A DNA stretch of 64,000 nucleotides, taken from assembly GCF_015210005.1 (NCBI RefSeq), contig NZ_MU158698.1, forward strand, positions 3,147,273 to 3,211,272, in the 5' to 3' direction. Each line of letters starts with the position of its first letter. Within the stretch, counting starts at the first letter, position 1. Source of the DNA: Sphingobacterium hungaricum (GTDB lineage: Bacteria > Bacteroidota > Bacteroidia > Sphingobacteriales > Sphingobacteriaceae). The notes beneath the pieces are model-generated. The model was not told where the DNA came from. It made no database searches and worked only from the letters and a program-made list of their open reading frames with translations. This document shows, piece after piece, positions 1 through 9,843 of the stretch. Both the position numbers and the translations under genes were made by a program.

Positions 1-185
1 CAGTTTCCATGTCCAAGTTCGAGAATTCGATCCTCGGATGCCAAATTAAGGGATTCGATAGCCGATAAAGTCATTCCAATATTGGTTTCGTTCATCATCT
101 GACCAATCTCAATTCCCTTCTCACCTTGCGGACGTGCTAATTGCGAAGCAATAGCTTGAAGTTTTTCTTTAGATTGATTATCCAT
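1..185 (-). CDS. Class I SAM-dependent methyltransferase, N-terminal part
   Basis: The gene enters from the left edge; only its first 61 codons are present, starting from an ATG on the minus strand. The visible protein begins MDNQSKEKLQ and reaches ELGHGN, which has the form of methyltransferase motif I (hhE/DhGxGxG), the SAM-binding loop after the first beta strand. The preceding segment (GEKGIEIGQMMNETNIGMT) resembles the lead-in of Bacteroidota class I methyltransferases. The substrate cannot be told from this fragment. It is divergent from the LamG gene, with about 215 bp between the two starts. Confidence 0.7.
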   Translation of the reverse strand, partial: MDNQSKEKLQAIASQLARPQGEKGIEIGQMMNETNIGMTLSAIESLNLASEDRILELGHGN

Positions 186-400
186 GAAGTAAATTTAGCT
201 TAAATGAAAGCTATATTCCAAATTTACCTATCAAAACAGAGAGTCCGCATGCCTGCATAAAAATGTGTATGATGTCCAATTTTCAATTTCTATAATGCTA
301 TTTATCAAATTTTTACCCAAGCATTTCGTATTTTATTTTTTTTATGATATATTAGCTAAATCGTTTTATAAACTTAATAAACCAAACTACTAAAAATTTT

Positions 401-1723
401 ATGAGATCCTATTCCATTTTTCGATGGTTAGTGCCTATTTGCTTATTTTTGGGCGTTACCCTAAATTCTTGTTCAGAAAAGTCTGACCCTATTCCTAACC
501 TCGTCTTAGAAAAACAAACTGTTCAACTCAAACCCGGCGAAACGGTCAGCATAAAAATTCAGTCCGGAGGCAATACTTATAAAGCCATCTCTTCCAATCC
601 AGAACTTTTAAAAGCGAGTATTACTAACGATGAAGTCGTTTTAGAGGCTGGAGAAATCGACGGTGATGCAGAAGCTAAAGTCTATATTTCAGACGCAAAC
701 TATAACCGAGTAGAAATAGAGGTTACAATTAGTTCTTATGAACAACTCGTAGTAAATAAAAGCAATCTTACTATTTCTCAGATTCTGTTTAAGGATACCC
801 TAACAGTGTCGCATGGTGAAGCGCCTTACAAAGTAACGATTAACGAACCCAGTTTGGTCGACTTGACTCATGCAGGTAACAAAATTTATCTAACAGCGAG
901 GGCGCAAGGATCTGGGATAATTCAGATTACAGATGCAAAGAGCAAGATTGTTGACGTAGCCCTCAAGGTGGAAGCGCCAAGGAAGTCTATGAATTTCTCC
1001 GACAGATATTTTGGACACGCAAACTTTGGAGACATTGCGGTAGTTGACCAGTCAGTCAAAAAACTGACTCAAGCTACTTTTGAGATGACCTGCAACCTGC
1101 AGGGCTATCGCGGTTTGCAAACGTTTATGGGTTTAGAAGGAAACCTTATAATCCGAGGAAAGAATGACGATTACCGGGAGACGCATCCTATTGAGATTGC
1201 AGGTCTGGGTGATAAAATCATGTTGGAAACGGCAAGTAGCTTTAAATTAAACACTTGGATGAACCTTGCATTGGTATTCGACGGAACAAAAACCGAACTC
1301 AACCAAAAATACAGGTTGTTCATCGACGGATTAGAGCAAACGTTGATTGTCAGACGTTCCGAAGCTAGCCACCAGACGATTGATCTGACTTCCAGCAATG
1401 ATGGCGGTAGGTTTGAGATCGGAAGGGCTAACGGGCAAGAGTGGCGTGCGTTAAGAGGGATGGTTTCTGAAGCTAGAATCTGGACGGTTGCACGAACTGC
1501 GGAGCAGCTCAAAAATGAATCGTGTTCGTTGTCCGAAGATAAACCTGTAGGTCTTTTGGCGAAATGGGATTTTTCAATCGGCACCGATAGCAACCTGATT
1601 CCGGACAGCAACAAAGGTAAATACAAAACAGATTTGATAATTTCCAACACTAAGGCAGAAGGGTCTTACCTTGCGGTCAATGCACCCATAAGTATTTTTT
1701 CTGCTTTCAATTGTCCATTTTAA
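401..1723 (+). CDS. LamG-domain surface lipoprotein of an alpha-mannan cluster
   Basis: A 440-residue exported lipoprotein. The N-terminus is a signal peptide ending in lipobox LNSC, so it should be lipid-anchored. Residues about 35-190 look like two consecutive beta-rich Ig-like domains. Residues about 200-415 form a LamG/concanavalin-like domain, with typical stretches such as NTWMNLALVFDG, RLFIDG and a closing SEARIWTVARTAEQL. Such domains bind or display glycans. It lies 11 bp before the GH76 gene on the same strand, so a shared transcript and a role in mannan capture are likely. That role is inferred from context; no catalytic residues can be assigned. Confidence 0.75.
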   Translation: MRSYSIFRWLVPICLFLGVTLNSCSEKSDPIPNLVLEKQTVQLKPGETVSIKIQSGGNTYKAISSNPELLKASITNDEVVLEAGEIDGDAEAKVYISDANYNRVEIEVTISSYEQLVVNKSNLTISQILFKDTLTVSHGEAPYKVTINEPSLVDLTHAGNKIYLTARAQGSGIIQITDAKSKIVDVALKVEAPRKSMNFSDRYFGHANFGDIAVVDQSVKKLTQATFEMTCNLQGYRGLQTFMGLEGNLIIRGKNDDYRETHPIEIAGLGDKIMLETASSFKLNTWMNLALVFDGTKTELNQKYRLFIDGLEQTLIVRRSEASHQTIDLTSSNDGGRFEIGRANGQEWRALRGMVSEARIWTVARTAEQLKNESCSLSEDKPVGLLAKWDFSIGTDSNLIPDSNKGKYKTDLIISNTKAEGSYLAVNAPISIFSAFNCPF

Positions 1724-1734
1724 CGAAAATAGCT

Positions 1735-3258
1735 ATGAAACCACAAACTATAAAAATCAACCTTATCGCTTTTCTATTCCTCTTATTTAACGCTGCTTGT
1801 TCAAAAAATACCGAGACTCCGGTCGACGATATGCCGAACAGTATTGAGGCTGTTTCCAATGTTGCCGTCAGAACCCTGTCAGAAATAAATACGATCGAAA
1901 TCAGCTGGAAAAACCCCGACGATGCGATGCTGGACAAGATAGAATTCATTTTGGAGCAAGCAGACGGGAAAGGAAATAGAAATGTTCAATTATTGGATGG
2001 CAAAGTCGCTGAAGTCGGGAAGATTGTTGTACAGCTAAGCAACAGCTCCGAGCACACAGTCAGCATAACCGCTTTAAATAAAGCTGGTATACGATCTGAA
2101 AAAGTAAGCAAATCCATTATCGGACAAAAATTAATGAGTTGGCTGCCTCGTGCCGATACCCTAATGAAGGCTTTGGTAAAAAATTATTTAGATGGAAAGC
2201 CTAGAGACATTTGGTCTTCTAATTTTCCACAGTCGAGCGGATATTGGGATGGTGCGGCAGTAATTTGGGGCCATGGAGGAGCATTCTCAGGATATACAAC
2301 ATTTAAAAAAGCAAGTTATACAATTCCTAGCTATAAGAAAGATGTTGAGCAGTTATACGACAACCGATTACTTATCGGAATCGACAAATTCAGAAACAAG
2401 CGTGACGGTGGCCCTGAGGCTTATGCGGTTTATCCAGGTGAAGGTGACGAGCGCTTCTACGATGATAACATCTGGGTGGGTTTGGATATGGTCCATTTAT
2501 ACGAGCTAACAAAAGACAGCAAATACTTGGATCGGGCAAAAATCGTTTGGCAGTTTGTGCTATCTGGAGCCGATGATGTAATGGGTGGTGGCGTTTATTG
2601 GAAGGAAGGACAAAAATCAAAACATACTTGCTCTACGTTTCCAGCGGCAGTATTAGGATTGACACTTTACAATGCGACGGGAGACAGCAAATACCTAGAT
2701 CAAGCAAAAGATTGGTACGATTGGGGCATTCGAGTTTTCCAAGATCCTAATGATTATCTGTTTTACGACAACGTACGCCTTTCCGACGAGAACAACCCAA
2801 ACTCTGCTTTGGTGACGGATAGAACCAAATTCAGTTACAATACGGGTCAACCATTGCAAGCAGCCTCTCTATTATATTCGATAACGAAAGAAACAAAATA
2901 TTTAACTGCAGCACAACAAATGGCTAAAGCAGCTTATGGACGTTGGTTTGTTCCATTCCGTTCCTATTTGTTAAATGAGTCGTTTCAAATACTGGAACCT
3001 GGCCATGTGTGGTTTCAGGCAATCATGATGCGTGGATTCGTAGAACTTTATTTGTTAGATAATAACCGCGAATACATCAATGCATACGAGAAGACCTTGA
3101 ACCATGCTTGGTTATCCCCAGCACGGAACAAATCTTCTAACCTAATTAATGAAAACTTCAAAGGAGTCACGACGCAGACGTCTTGGGAATTGATTCATCA
3201 AGGTGCTATTTTGGAAATGTTGTCTCAACTAGCGCTGCTGGAAATCGAAGAAAAATAA
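1735..3258 (+). CDS. GH76 family endo-alpha-1,6-mannanase lipoprotein
   Basis: About 507 residues from the chosen ATG. An in-frame ATG eight codons upstream is possible, but the chosen one directly precedes the signal peptide with lipobox NAAC. After a fibronectin-III-like domain (about residues 40-130) comes the GH76 (alpha/alpha)6 domain. The GH76 catalytic Asp pair is visible as YDDN (D243, D244), followed by repeated helical-hairpin signatures such as KYLDRAKIVWQF and KYLDQAKDWYDW. GH76 enzymes cleave the alpha-1,6-linked backbone of fungal-type mannan. The gene follows the LamG lipoprotein and converges on a GH92 mannosidase, which supports an alpha-mannan pathway. No SusC/SusD pair is seen here. 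Confidence 0.88.
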   Translation: MKPQTIKINLIAFLFLLFNAACSKNTETPVDDMPNSIEAVSNVAVRTLSEINTIEISWKNPDDAMLDKIEFILEQADGKGNRNVQLLDGKVAEVGKIVVQLSNSSEHTVSITALNKAGIRSEKVSKSIIGQKLMSWLPRADTLMKALVKNYLDGKPRDIWSSNFPQSSGYWDGAAVIWGHGGAFSGYTTFKKASYTIPSYKKDVEQLYDNRLLIGIDKFRNKRDGGPEAYAVYPGEGDERFYDDNIWVGLDMVHLYELTKDSKYLDRAKIVWQFVLSGADDVMGGGVYWKEGQKSKHTCSTFPAAVLGLTLYNATGDSKYLDQAKDWYDWGIRVFQDPNDYLFYDNVRLSDENNPNSALVTDRTKFSYNTGQPLQAASLLYSITKETKYLTAAQQMAKAAYGRWFVPFRSYLLNESFQILEPGHVWFQAIMMRGFVELYLLDNNREYINAYEKTLNHAWLSPARNKSSNLINENFKGVTTQTSWELIHQGAILEMLSQLALLEIEEK

Positions 3259-3284
3259 TATTCCTCCGATATAAATATGTATTT

Positions 3285-3323
3285 AAAGGAGCTGCCCGAA
3301 ATAAGGGTTCAGCTCCTTTTTCA
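3285..3323 (+). terminator. Intrinsic terminator after the GH76 gene
   Basis: A 10-bp stem, AAAGGAGCTG against CAGCTCCTTT, with a further inner CCC/GGG pairing and a T-run after the 3' arm, 27 bp past the GH76 stop. It ends the LamG-GH76 transcript. From here to the next hairpin (about 230 bp) I see no gene. Confidence 0.85.
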
Positions 3324-3551
3324 ATTTAGAAATAGTTATTTAATGAGCAGTAAAATGTTAGGTTAGATTATCTGAATAGTTTCCAGCGTGAAAGGTTGAT
3401 ACCTGCGAATCAGTTAATATCTCAACAGTCAGTGTTTGAGCCGTCTGTTATTTGGTTAGACACCGTAATACACGCGTTTTTCAATAACGCTATTCGTACG
3501 CGGAAATTCGAAATTTCGTATACGATTTTACTCCTCGCCGAGCATGCTAAT

Positions 3552-3590
3552 AAAACAACAACCCCTATGTATTGCACATCGGGGTTGTTT
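3552..3590 (-). terminator. Terminator for the GH92 gene
   Basis: AACAACCCC and GGGGTTGTT form a 9-bp stem. Read on the minus strand the 3' arm continues into a T-rich stretch (GTTGTTTTATT), about 45 nt past the GH92 stop. On the plus strand the T-run is shorter, so it serves mainly the minus strand. Confidence 0.75.
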
Positions 3591-3634
3591 TAGGAGACTT
3601 TACAACGCCTCGTATTCAATTAGTTGAGAACTTC

Positions 3635-5923
3635 TTATTGCGTACTCAAAGAGAATGGCAAATCACCTTTAGAAACACCTCTGTTCTTATTCGGCGTATT
3701 TGACATATCAAAAACGATATTCGTTCCTTTTATTAACTCGCTGTGGTTAATAAAGTTTTTGGTGTAATTTTTACCATTCCATTTCATGGCTTGAATGTAT
3801 CTGTTTTCATCCGAATTATTGTTCGATTGAATCGTTACCTTCTTACCATTTGATAAATGCAACGTTGCTTTTTTAAACAATGGAGAACCTACAATGTATT
3901 CATCTGTCGCTGGAGTTACTGGATAAAACCCTATCGCAGAAAAAACATACCAAGCCGAAGTTTGTCCATTATCTTCATCACCGCAATAGCCATCTGGGTT
4001 AGGAGAATACATTCTGTTCATTGTTTCACGAAGCCAATATTGTGCTTTCCAAGGCGCACCAACATAATTGTACAGGTAAATCATGTGCTGGATAGGTTGG
4101 TTTCCATGAGCATATTGACCCATGTTTGCAATCTGCATTTCACGGATTTCATGTATTGGGAACCCGTAATAAGAATCATCAAAAATCGGAGGTAAAGAAA
4201 ATACCGAATCCAACTTGATTTCCATTGCTTTGTGTCCACCCATTAACTTAGCTAGTCCTTCAATATCTTGGAAAACAGACCAGCTGTAATGCCAGCTATT
4301 TCCTTCAGTAAATGCATCGCCCCATTTGAATGGATTAAATGGAGATTGGAATTTTCCATCCTGGTTCTTGCCGCGCATCAATCCAGTTGATGGATCAAAA
4401 AGTTTTTGATAATTGTATGATCTGTTTTTGTAGAACGTCTGATCTTCTTCGGATTTTCCTAATGATTTAGCCAATTGATAAATTGCAAAATCATCGTATG
4501 CATATTCTAACGTACGAGCTGCGTTTTCATTGATTTTCACATCATACGGAACGTAACCCAGCTCATTGTAATACGAAGCTCCAGCGCGACCTACGGCCGT
4601 TAATGGGCCTGCATTATTTGCCCCATGCTTCACTGCTTCATATAATGTTTCAATATCTTTTGAACGGATGCCTTTAATCCACGCGTCGGCTACTACAGAA
4701 GCGGAATTATTTCCAACCATGACATTGCGCAATCCAGGGCTTGCCCATTCTGGCAACCAGCCACTTTCACGGTAAGCATTTGCCAATCCTTCTTGCATTT
4801 TGACGCTGACTTCAGGATACATTAGATTTAAGAACGGAAACAAAGACCTAAATGTGTCCCAAAATCCTGTATCTGTAAACATGTAGCCAGGCAAAACCTT
4901 TCCATTGTATGGAGAATAATGCATCACTTGTCCATTCGCATCAATTTCATAGAACATTCTTGGGAACAACAATGAACGATAAAGACTTGAATAAAACGTG
5001 CGGATTTGATCTACAGTACCGCCTTCAATTTCAACTTTTTTCAATTCTGTATTCCAGATTTCTTCGCCTTTAGCAACGCGCTCATCGAAATTAGTTCCAT
5101 CCAATTCTTTTAAATTAAGTTCTGCCTGCTCCGGGCTGATAAATGAGGAAGCAACTTTAACTAATACTTGGTCTTTATTGTTGGCAATCTGAAATCCTAC
5201 TAAAGCTCCAACATGGTCTGCTTTAATTACGTAGCGATCAGCTGTCAGAACCGAGTCTGCAAAAGTAGATACATTCGCAAAAGGCTTGTCAAATTTCAAG
5301 ACAAAATAGTTCTTGAAATTATCAGGCACGCCACCGCTGTTTTTTGTGGTGTAACCAATGATTTTTTGTTCGCTAGGAATAACTTCAACATAAGAACCTT
5401 TATCGAAAGCATCTAATAAAACGTAGGCTTCATTTGTTTTCGGGAAAGTCAGCCTAAAATACGCCGCTCTTTCCGTTGGTGTAATTTCCGTAGTCACATC
5501 ATAATCAGCTAAATAAACCGAATAGTAATGAGGTTTTGCAACTTCCGCTTTGTGCGAAAAATAACTTGCTCGTTTGTCTTGATCAAATTCTTTTTTGCCC
5601 ACCATCGGCATGATAGAAAACTGTCCGTAATCATTCATCCATGGCGAAGGTTGATGTGTTTGTTTGAAACCTCTTAACTTTTCAGCAGTGTAGGTATACA
5701 TCCATCCATCACCCATTTTACCGGTCTGAGGACTCCAGAAATTCATTCCCCAAGGCATTGCAATGGCAGGATAGGTATTTCCGTTTGAAAGTAAATAAGT
5801 GGATTGTGTTCCGACTAATGTGCTTACATAGTCAATTGGTTTTCCAATTTTTTCAATAATTTGTGCTTGAGATGTGAATATGGTTATACACAAAATCAAG
5901 GACATCATCTTTTTTAAGTTCAT
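3635..5923 (-). CDS. GH92 calcium-dependent exo-alpha-mannosidase
   Basis: 762 residues with a signal peptide (cut near TSQAQ), so periplasmic or exported. The GH92 N-terminal beta domain begins YVSTLVGTQST; the catalytic (alpha/alpha)6 domain carries the family motifs EGNSWHYSW (E540) and GDEDNGQTSAWYVFSA (D649, D651). The spacing of these residues (109 and 111) equals that of the catalytic acid and base residues known for Bacteroides GH92 (E533, D642, D644 of Bt3990, from memory). GH92 enzymes release alpha-linked mannose with inversion of configuration. It converges with the GH76 gene and probably removes side-chain or terminal mannose. The exact linkage cannot be told. Confidence 0.93.
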   Translation of the reverse strand: MNLKKMMSLILCITIFTSQAQIIEKIGKPIDYVSTLVGTQSTYLLSNGNTYPAIAMPWGMNFWSPQTGKMGDGWMYTYTAEKLRGFKQTHQPSPWMNDYGQFSIMPMVGKKEFDQDKRASYFSHKAEVAKPHYYSVYLADYDVTTEITPTERAAYFRLTFPKTNEAYVLLDAFDKGSYVEVIPSEQKIIGYTTKNSGGVPDNFKNYFVLKFDKPFANVSTFADSVLTADRYVIKADHVGALVGFQIANNKDQVLVKVASSFISPEQAELNLKELDGTNFDERVAKGEEIWNTELKKVEIEGGTVDQIRTFYSSLYRSLLFPRMFYEIDANGQVMHYSPYNGKVLPGYMFTDTGFWDTFRSLFPFLNLMYPEVSVKMQEGLANAYRESGWLPEWASPGLRNVMVGNNSASVVADAWIKGIRSKDIETLYEAVKHGANNAGPLTAVGRAGASYYNELGYVPYDVKINENAARTLEYAYDDFAIYQLAKSLGKSEEDQTFYKNRSYNYQKLFDPSTGLMRGKNQDGKFQSPFNPFKWGDAFTEGNSWHYSWSVFQDIEGLAKLMGGHKAMEIKLDSVFSLPPIFDDSYYGFPIHEIREMQIANMGQYAHGNQPIQHMIYLYNYVGAPWKAQYWLRETMNRMYSPNPDGYCGDEDNGQTSAWYVFSAIGFYPVTPATDEYIVGSPLFKKATLHLSNGKKVTIQSNNNSDENRYIQAMKWNGKNYTKNFINHSELIKGTNIVFDMSNTPNKNRGVSKGDLPFSLSTQ

Positions 5924-5927
5924 ATTC

Positions 5928-5949
5928 TCGAAGGTTATAAGAACTTCGA
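5928..5949. promoter_or_regulatory. Inverted repeat in the GH92 leader
   Basis: TCGAAG and CTTCGA are separated by 10 nt, a few bases before the GH92 start codon. It could be an operator or a leader hairpin near the translation start. No binding protein is known to me for this motif. Confidence 0.3.
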
Positions 5950-5976
5950 AAATAACAGAATTTATTGATAAAACAA

Positions 5977-5996
5977 GTGCTAAAAGTATTTAGCAC
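5977..5996 (-). terminator. Hairpin overlapping the end of the oxidoreductase gene
   Basis: A perfect 8-bp stem (GTGCTAAA / TTTAGCAC) with a 4-nt loop includes the stop codon of the minus-strand quinone oxidoreductase and is followed on that strand by TTGTTTT. It is likely the terminator of the beta-barrel protein/oxidoreductase operon. Confidence 0.6.
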
Positions 5997-6964
5997 AAAA
6001 TTTTTACAGCTAATTTGCCATAAACATTCCCCTCTTCCATCATGCGATGCGCCTCGCCAACTTCGTTTATCAAAAACGTTTTGTAAAGTTGAGGAACAAA
6101 TTTCTTGCTTTCAACCAACGGTAAAACATGCGCGATGATCTCTTGAGTCAATGCGGATTTAAAATCCAGAGAACGAGCGCGCAACGTACTTCCTGAAATG
6201 AGAATCCTCTTTTGCATCAATTTTATGATATTTAATTCCACCTTATTGCCCATTGATGCATTAATGTAAATCAACCGCCCATCAGGCTCTAATAAATTGA
6301 TGTTTTTAGCGAAGTATTCACCCCCTAATGCATCCAAAATTAAAGTAATCTCAGCTGCATTTAATTCTAATTCAAAATCATTTTCCTTATAGTTGATAGC
6401 AACCTCAGCACCTAATTCCATACAGTATTCTTGCTTCTCCTCAGAGCTCACGGTCGTAAAAACTTTAGCGCCAAACAAATTCGCCAATTGAATTGCAGTC
6501 GAACCAATCCCCCCTGCACCCCCATGAACCAAAAAATGATCTGACGCCGTCAATCCTCCCCGCTGAAAAACATTATACCATACCGTATAAATAGTCTCTG
6601 GCAATATACAAGCTTCTTCAAATGAAATGGATGTAGGCTTAGGGATACATAAGCTCGCTGAAACAACAGCGTATTCTGCATATCCACCACCGCTCAATAA
6701 TGAAAAAACTTCATCTCCAACCGAAACTTCAGTTACGTTATGGCCGATTTCCACCACTGTACCTGAAATCTCTAAGCCAGGAATATCTTGGACAGTTCCC
6801 TCAGGCGCATTGTATTTGCCCATTCGCTGAAACACGTCAGGTCTATTGATTCCGGCAGCATGCACGCGAATCAAGACTTCATGATCCGCGTAGGTCGGAA
6901 TAGCACGTTCTTGGACTTCTAGTACTTCGGGATCGCCAAACTTGGATATGACTACTGCTTTCAT
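5990..6964 (-). CDS. NAD(P)H-quinone oxidoreductase (zinc-independent MDR, PIG3-like)
   Basis: 324 residues, a normal length for quinone oxidoreductases of the medium-chain dehydrogenase/reductase superfamily. The N-terminal GroES-like domain contains EVLIRVHAAGINRPDVFQR, typical of the PIG3/TP53I3 branch. The Rossmann domain has HGGAGGIGSTAIQLA, with the NADPH-binding loop, then an LDALGGEYF stretch. There are no structural or catalytic zinc cysteines, as expected for QORs. It should reduce quinones or enones with NADPH in the cytoplasm. It begins 1 bp after the stop of the large outer-membrane protein, so both are probably cotranscribed, though no functional link is obvious. Confidence 0.85.
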   Translation of the reverse strand: MKAVVISKFGDPEVLEVQERAIPTYADHEVLIRVHAAGINRPDVFQRMGKYNAPEGTVQDIPGLEISGTVVEIGHNVTEVSVGDEVFSLLSGGGYAEYAVVSASLCIPKPTSISFEEACILPETIYTVWYNVFQRGGLTASDHFLVHGGAGGIGSTAIQLANLFGAKVFTTVSSEEKQEYCMELGAEVAINYKENDFELELNAAEITLILDALGGEYFAKNINLLEPDGRLIYINASMGNKVELNIIKLMQKRILISGSTLRARSLDFKSALTQEIIAHVLPLVESKKFVPQLYKTFLINEVGEAHRMMEEGNVYGKLAVKILC

Positions 6965-6965
6965 C

Positions 6966-9704
6966 TTATTTTTTTGGGAATTTTTGCAAACGCATATTTA
7001 GCGTAACCATAAAATAGCGGCCTAAACGGTTATTTCTTGCTTCATACAAATCGTTGCCTATGTATTCGGTATAGATTCCAATGTTCTTATTCTGATCCAA
7101 TAAATCAAATCCTTGAAAACGAAGAAGTGCCATTTTATTCTGTAAAAATGTAAATTCTATATAGGCGTTGATGATTGTAGGGTTTACATTCAGTACATCA
7201 GAATCATACCCAGAATAAAAACGCTGGGAAGTTTCCGCTCCAATGGTTACGTAATCATTCAAGTAGCCCTTTGTTCCAAGACTTAGCAGGTAAGAATGCG
7301 TTGTGATTGAGCTTTTTGCTGGTTGCTGATAAACTGCATTATTTACAAAATAATTTGTCGCGAAAACAGTTTCTAGATGCTGATCGTAATTATACCTAAG
7401 CTGAAGTGTATGTGAAGATAAAATCTGCTGCGTACTTGTTTTATAGGAATTTACAAACGAAGGATAATTGTAGTAATCAACATTTCCATTCAAGTCCAAT
7501 TGAAAATTATCATTGATAAACGGCGAATTAAAAACGTAAAATCCTTTGACATCATAATAGCCATCCGTGTTTCGATAAGTCGTACTTTGAACAACACCAT
7601 CCGCACTCTTGTCGGTTACGATTTTATTCCTGATAAAATTATACGCCAAGTTTGCCTCTAAGTATTGCGACTTACTGGATATGGACTTCCGAAATGTAGT
7701 TGATATTTTATTGACAAATTCGGCTTTCAATTCCGGATTTCCGATAATAATGTTCCTTGAATTGGAATTATCAATAATCGGAAGAATGTACAGAAAGTTA
7801 GGCTCGTTATTTTGTCCTTGATAATTAATCTGCCAATCGAATTCATCGTTGAACCTGTACTTCATCATCGCTGAAGGAATCAGATTGATATTGTTGTACG
7901 TATACGTCGAGTCCCCATAATTCGGAAGCTTTCCAGTCAATGTCAAAGGCTGTACTCCAAAACCGATATTGACCCTAAATTTATTGTTCGGCTCGTATTG
8001 ATAATTCAACGATGTTTTATTGCTGCTGTACAGGTAATTATAGTTAACACCTAAAGAATCGATAACGAATGTCGAATCTAATACAGTATGAATATAAGGT
8101 TGCTGAACCTGTCGGAATGAATTGATTTGATTGACATCAATGTTATACGCTAATTCCAGCAAACTATGCTCAAAGAAAGGCTCTACGTAAGAGAAAGAAG
8201 CCTTTGCCGTATTCGTTTCATTTTTGCTAATAACAAACTGACGCTGATTAAAATGAGAAATTGAAGGAATGGCCGTCGCCGAGTCAATGATGATATTTTC
8301 TTCCAAAATCTGGTCGTTGGTCCGGAACGAATTTGCATTCACATTCAAATTAGCCACCAATTTACGTTTTGGCTTATTGAAATGCTTAGAATAGAAAACA
8401 TTCAGCTCCGCATTGGGATTATTGGTGATCGTACTGTCTAAATAATTTCCCTTGTTGGTAATCGTTCTATTTTGTAAATCCGTGTTTTTCTCGCTGTTTG
8501 CTTTCGAATAGCTATATGACAAGATTGGAGATATTTTTAAGATATCTTTATTTTTAAAGCGCGTATCAAATTCTAAATTTATGCGATGCTGAAAATCATT
8601 CGTCTTATTGACATATTCATCTTTCGTCAAAATCTTATAGCCATAATAATAAGAAGTCAGCTGTGAATTTCCTTCGGTCACGTTATTTCTATTGATGAAA
8701 TTATACCCCCCGCTGACATTGGTATTGTCGGATAATTTATCCGAAAAACTAAATCCCAGAGCTTTTGTGTTATTCAGTCCATCGGTCGGATCCGAATAGT
8801 CTCCAATATCATTCATCGAACTCTCCCTTCCTCCTACACCATTTGGAGAACCATACGTAAATAAACTCGTGTTCGTGTTATTGATCGACCCTACAACAGA
8901 AAATTCTTGCCCATCGTTAAACTTATTGATCCCCACGCTTCCAATAAAACGGCTGCTTGTACCGCCTCCGGCTGTCATCTGACCAAATAAGATGCGCTTG
9001 CTGTCTTCCTTTAAGACAATGTTAATAATCTTCTCAGGTTCATTTGTTTTAATGCCGCTTTGCTCAGAAAAATCCCCGTAGGTATCAATAACCTGAATGT
9101 ACTTAATGAAATCAGTTGGCAAATTACGCGTGGCTGTGATCACGTCACCGCCAAAAAACTTTTTACCGTCGACTTTTACTGAAGTAATTATTTTGCCATT
9201 CGAATATACCGAACCATCGCGCATAACCTGAAAACCCATTTGCTTTAATGACTCTTCTAGAAGCGAATTTTTCCGAAAGGAATAGGCAGCAAGATTATAT
9301 TGAGTCGTATCGTCTTTGTAGATAATCGGAATAATCTTCGTGACTTTTACTTCGGGAATGTAAGATGTCTGAGGCATTAATCTGACGGTCGGGACTAATA
9401 TGTTCGACAGACCATCGAAATTAGGAATGTTCTTAGTTGCAATCTGGTAACTGATCATGGAATAAGACAAACGCAGATCTTTGCCTCGCACATTCTTAAA
9501 CGAATAGGTTCCTAATGCGTTCGTAGCGATAGTAAACGTGTCAAGCGTACTCGTAAGGCGTATATTCACACCTTTCAATGCAACTCCAGAGGAATCGGTA
9601 ACCATACCGGAAATATCTTTATTTATCGACTGTGCATTCACATTTAGATTCAATGTTAAATTGAAAATGCAAGTAATAAATAGCAATATGAAAATCTTTT
9701 GCAC
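6966..9704 (-). CDS. Outer-membrane beta-barrel protein with carboxypeptidase-like regulatory domain
   Basis: 912 residues. A signal peptide (cut after NVNAQ) is followed by a carboxypeptidase D regulatory-like beta-sandwich (DISGMVTDSSGVALKGVNIRL). A plug-like region follows (VDGKKFFGGDVITATRNLP, with IKTNEPEKIINIVLKED) and then a long barrel of alternating hydrophobic and polar strands ending in an aromatic-rich strand. This is the architecture of the TonB-receptor-like outer membrane protein beta-barrel family found in Bacteroidota. No TonB box can be confirmed and no SusD partner is adjacent, so the ligand is unknown. The quinone oxidoreductase follows immediately. Confidence 0.8.
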   Translation of the reverse strand: MQKIFILLFITCIFNLTLNLNVNAQSINKDISGMVTDSSGVALKGVNIRLTSTLDTFTIATNALGTYSFKNVRGKDLRLSYSMISYQIATKNIPNFDGLSNILVPTVRLMPQTSYIPEVKVTKIIPIIYKDDTTQYNLAAYSFRKNSLLEESLKQMGFQVMRDGSVYSNGKIITSVKVDGKKFFGGDVITATRNLPTDFIKYIQVIDTYGDFSEQSGIKTNEPEKIINIVLKEDSKRILFGQMTAGGGTSSRFIGSVGINKFNDGQEFSVVGSINNTNTSLFTYGSPNGVGGRESSMNDIGDYSDPTDGLNNTKALGFSFSDKLSDNTNVSGGYNFINRNNVTEGNSQLTSYYYGYKILTKDEYVNKTNDFQHRINLEFDTRFKNKDILKISPILSYSYSKANSEKNTDLQNRTITNKGNYLDSTITNNPNAELNVFYSKHFNKPKRKLVANLNVNANSFRTNDQILEENIIIDSATAIPSISHFNQRQFVISKNETNTAKASFSYVEPFFEHSLLELAYNIDVNQINSFRQVQQPYIHTVLDSTFVIDSLGVNYNYLYSSNKTSLNYQYEPNNKFRVNIGFGVQPLTLTGKLPNYGDSTYTYNNINLIPSAMMKYRFNDEFDWQINYQGQNNEPNFLYILPIIDNSNSRNIIIGNPELKAEFVNKISTTFRKSISSKSQYLEANLAYNFIRNKIVTDKSADGVVQSTTYRNTDGYYDVKGFYVFNSPFINDNFQLDLNGNVDYYNYPSFVNSYKTSTQQILSSHTLQLRYNYDQHLETVFATNYFVNNAVYQQPAKSSITTHSYLLSLGTKGYLNDYVTIGAETSQRFYSGYDSDVLNVNPTIINAYIEFTFLQNKMALLRFQGFDLLDQNKNIGIYTEYIGNDLYEARNNRLGRYFMVTLNMRLQKFPKK

Positions 9705-9791
9705 TAAAATACGCTGCGTTAAAATTAAATCGACATAAGTCTTTATCGTAAGATAAGATATAAACGAGAAATTCTGAAATTTATGTACAAA

Positions 9792-9820
9792 AAAACGGGT
9801 TATTTTTAATAACCCGTTTT
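9792..9820 (-). terminator. Terminator of the ferritin gene
   Basis: A 13-bp perfect stem (AAAACGGGTTATT / AATAACCCGTTTT) with a 3-nt loop. On the minus strand it is followed by a run of seven T. It lies 24 nt past the ferritin stop. The plus-strand flank also has T, so weak bidirectional action is possible. Confidence 0.9.
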
Positions 9821-9843
9821 CTGATATATTTTAAGGATAAAGA

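Noticed and set aside
1171..1650. Minus-strand frame opposite the LamG gene
   Set aside because: It overlaps the conserved LamG domain and lacks any recognisable feature.
3396..3593. Small gene in the gap between GH76 and GH92
   Set aside because: It runs into the GH92 terminator hairpin and has no coding features.
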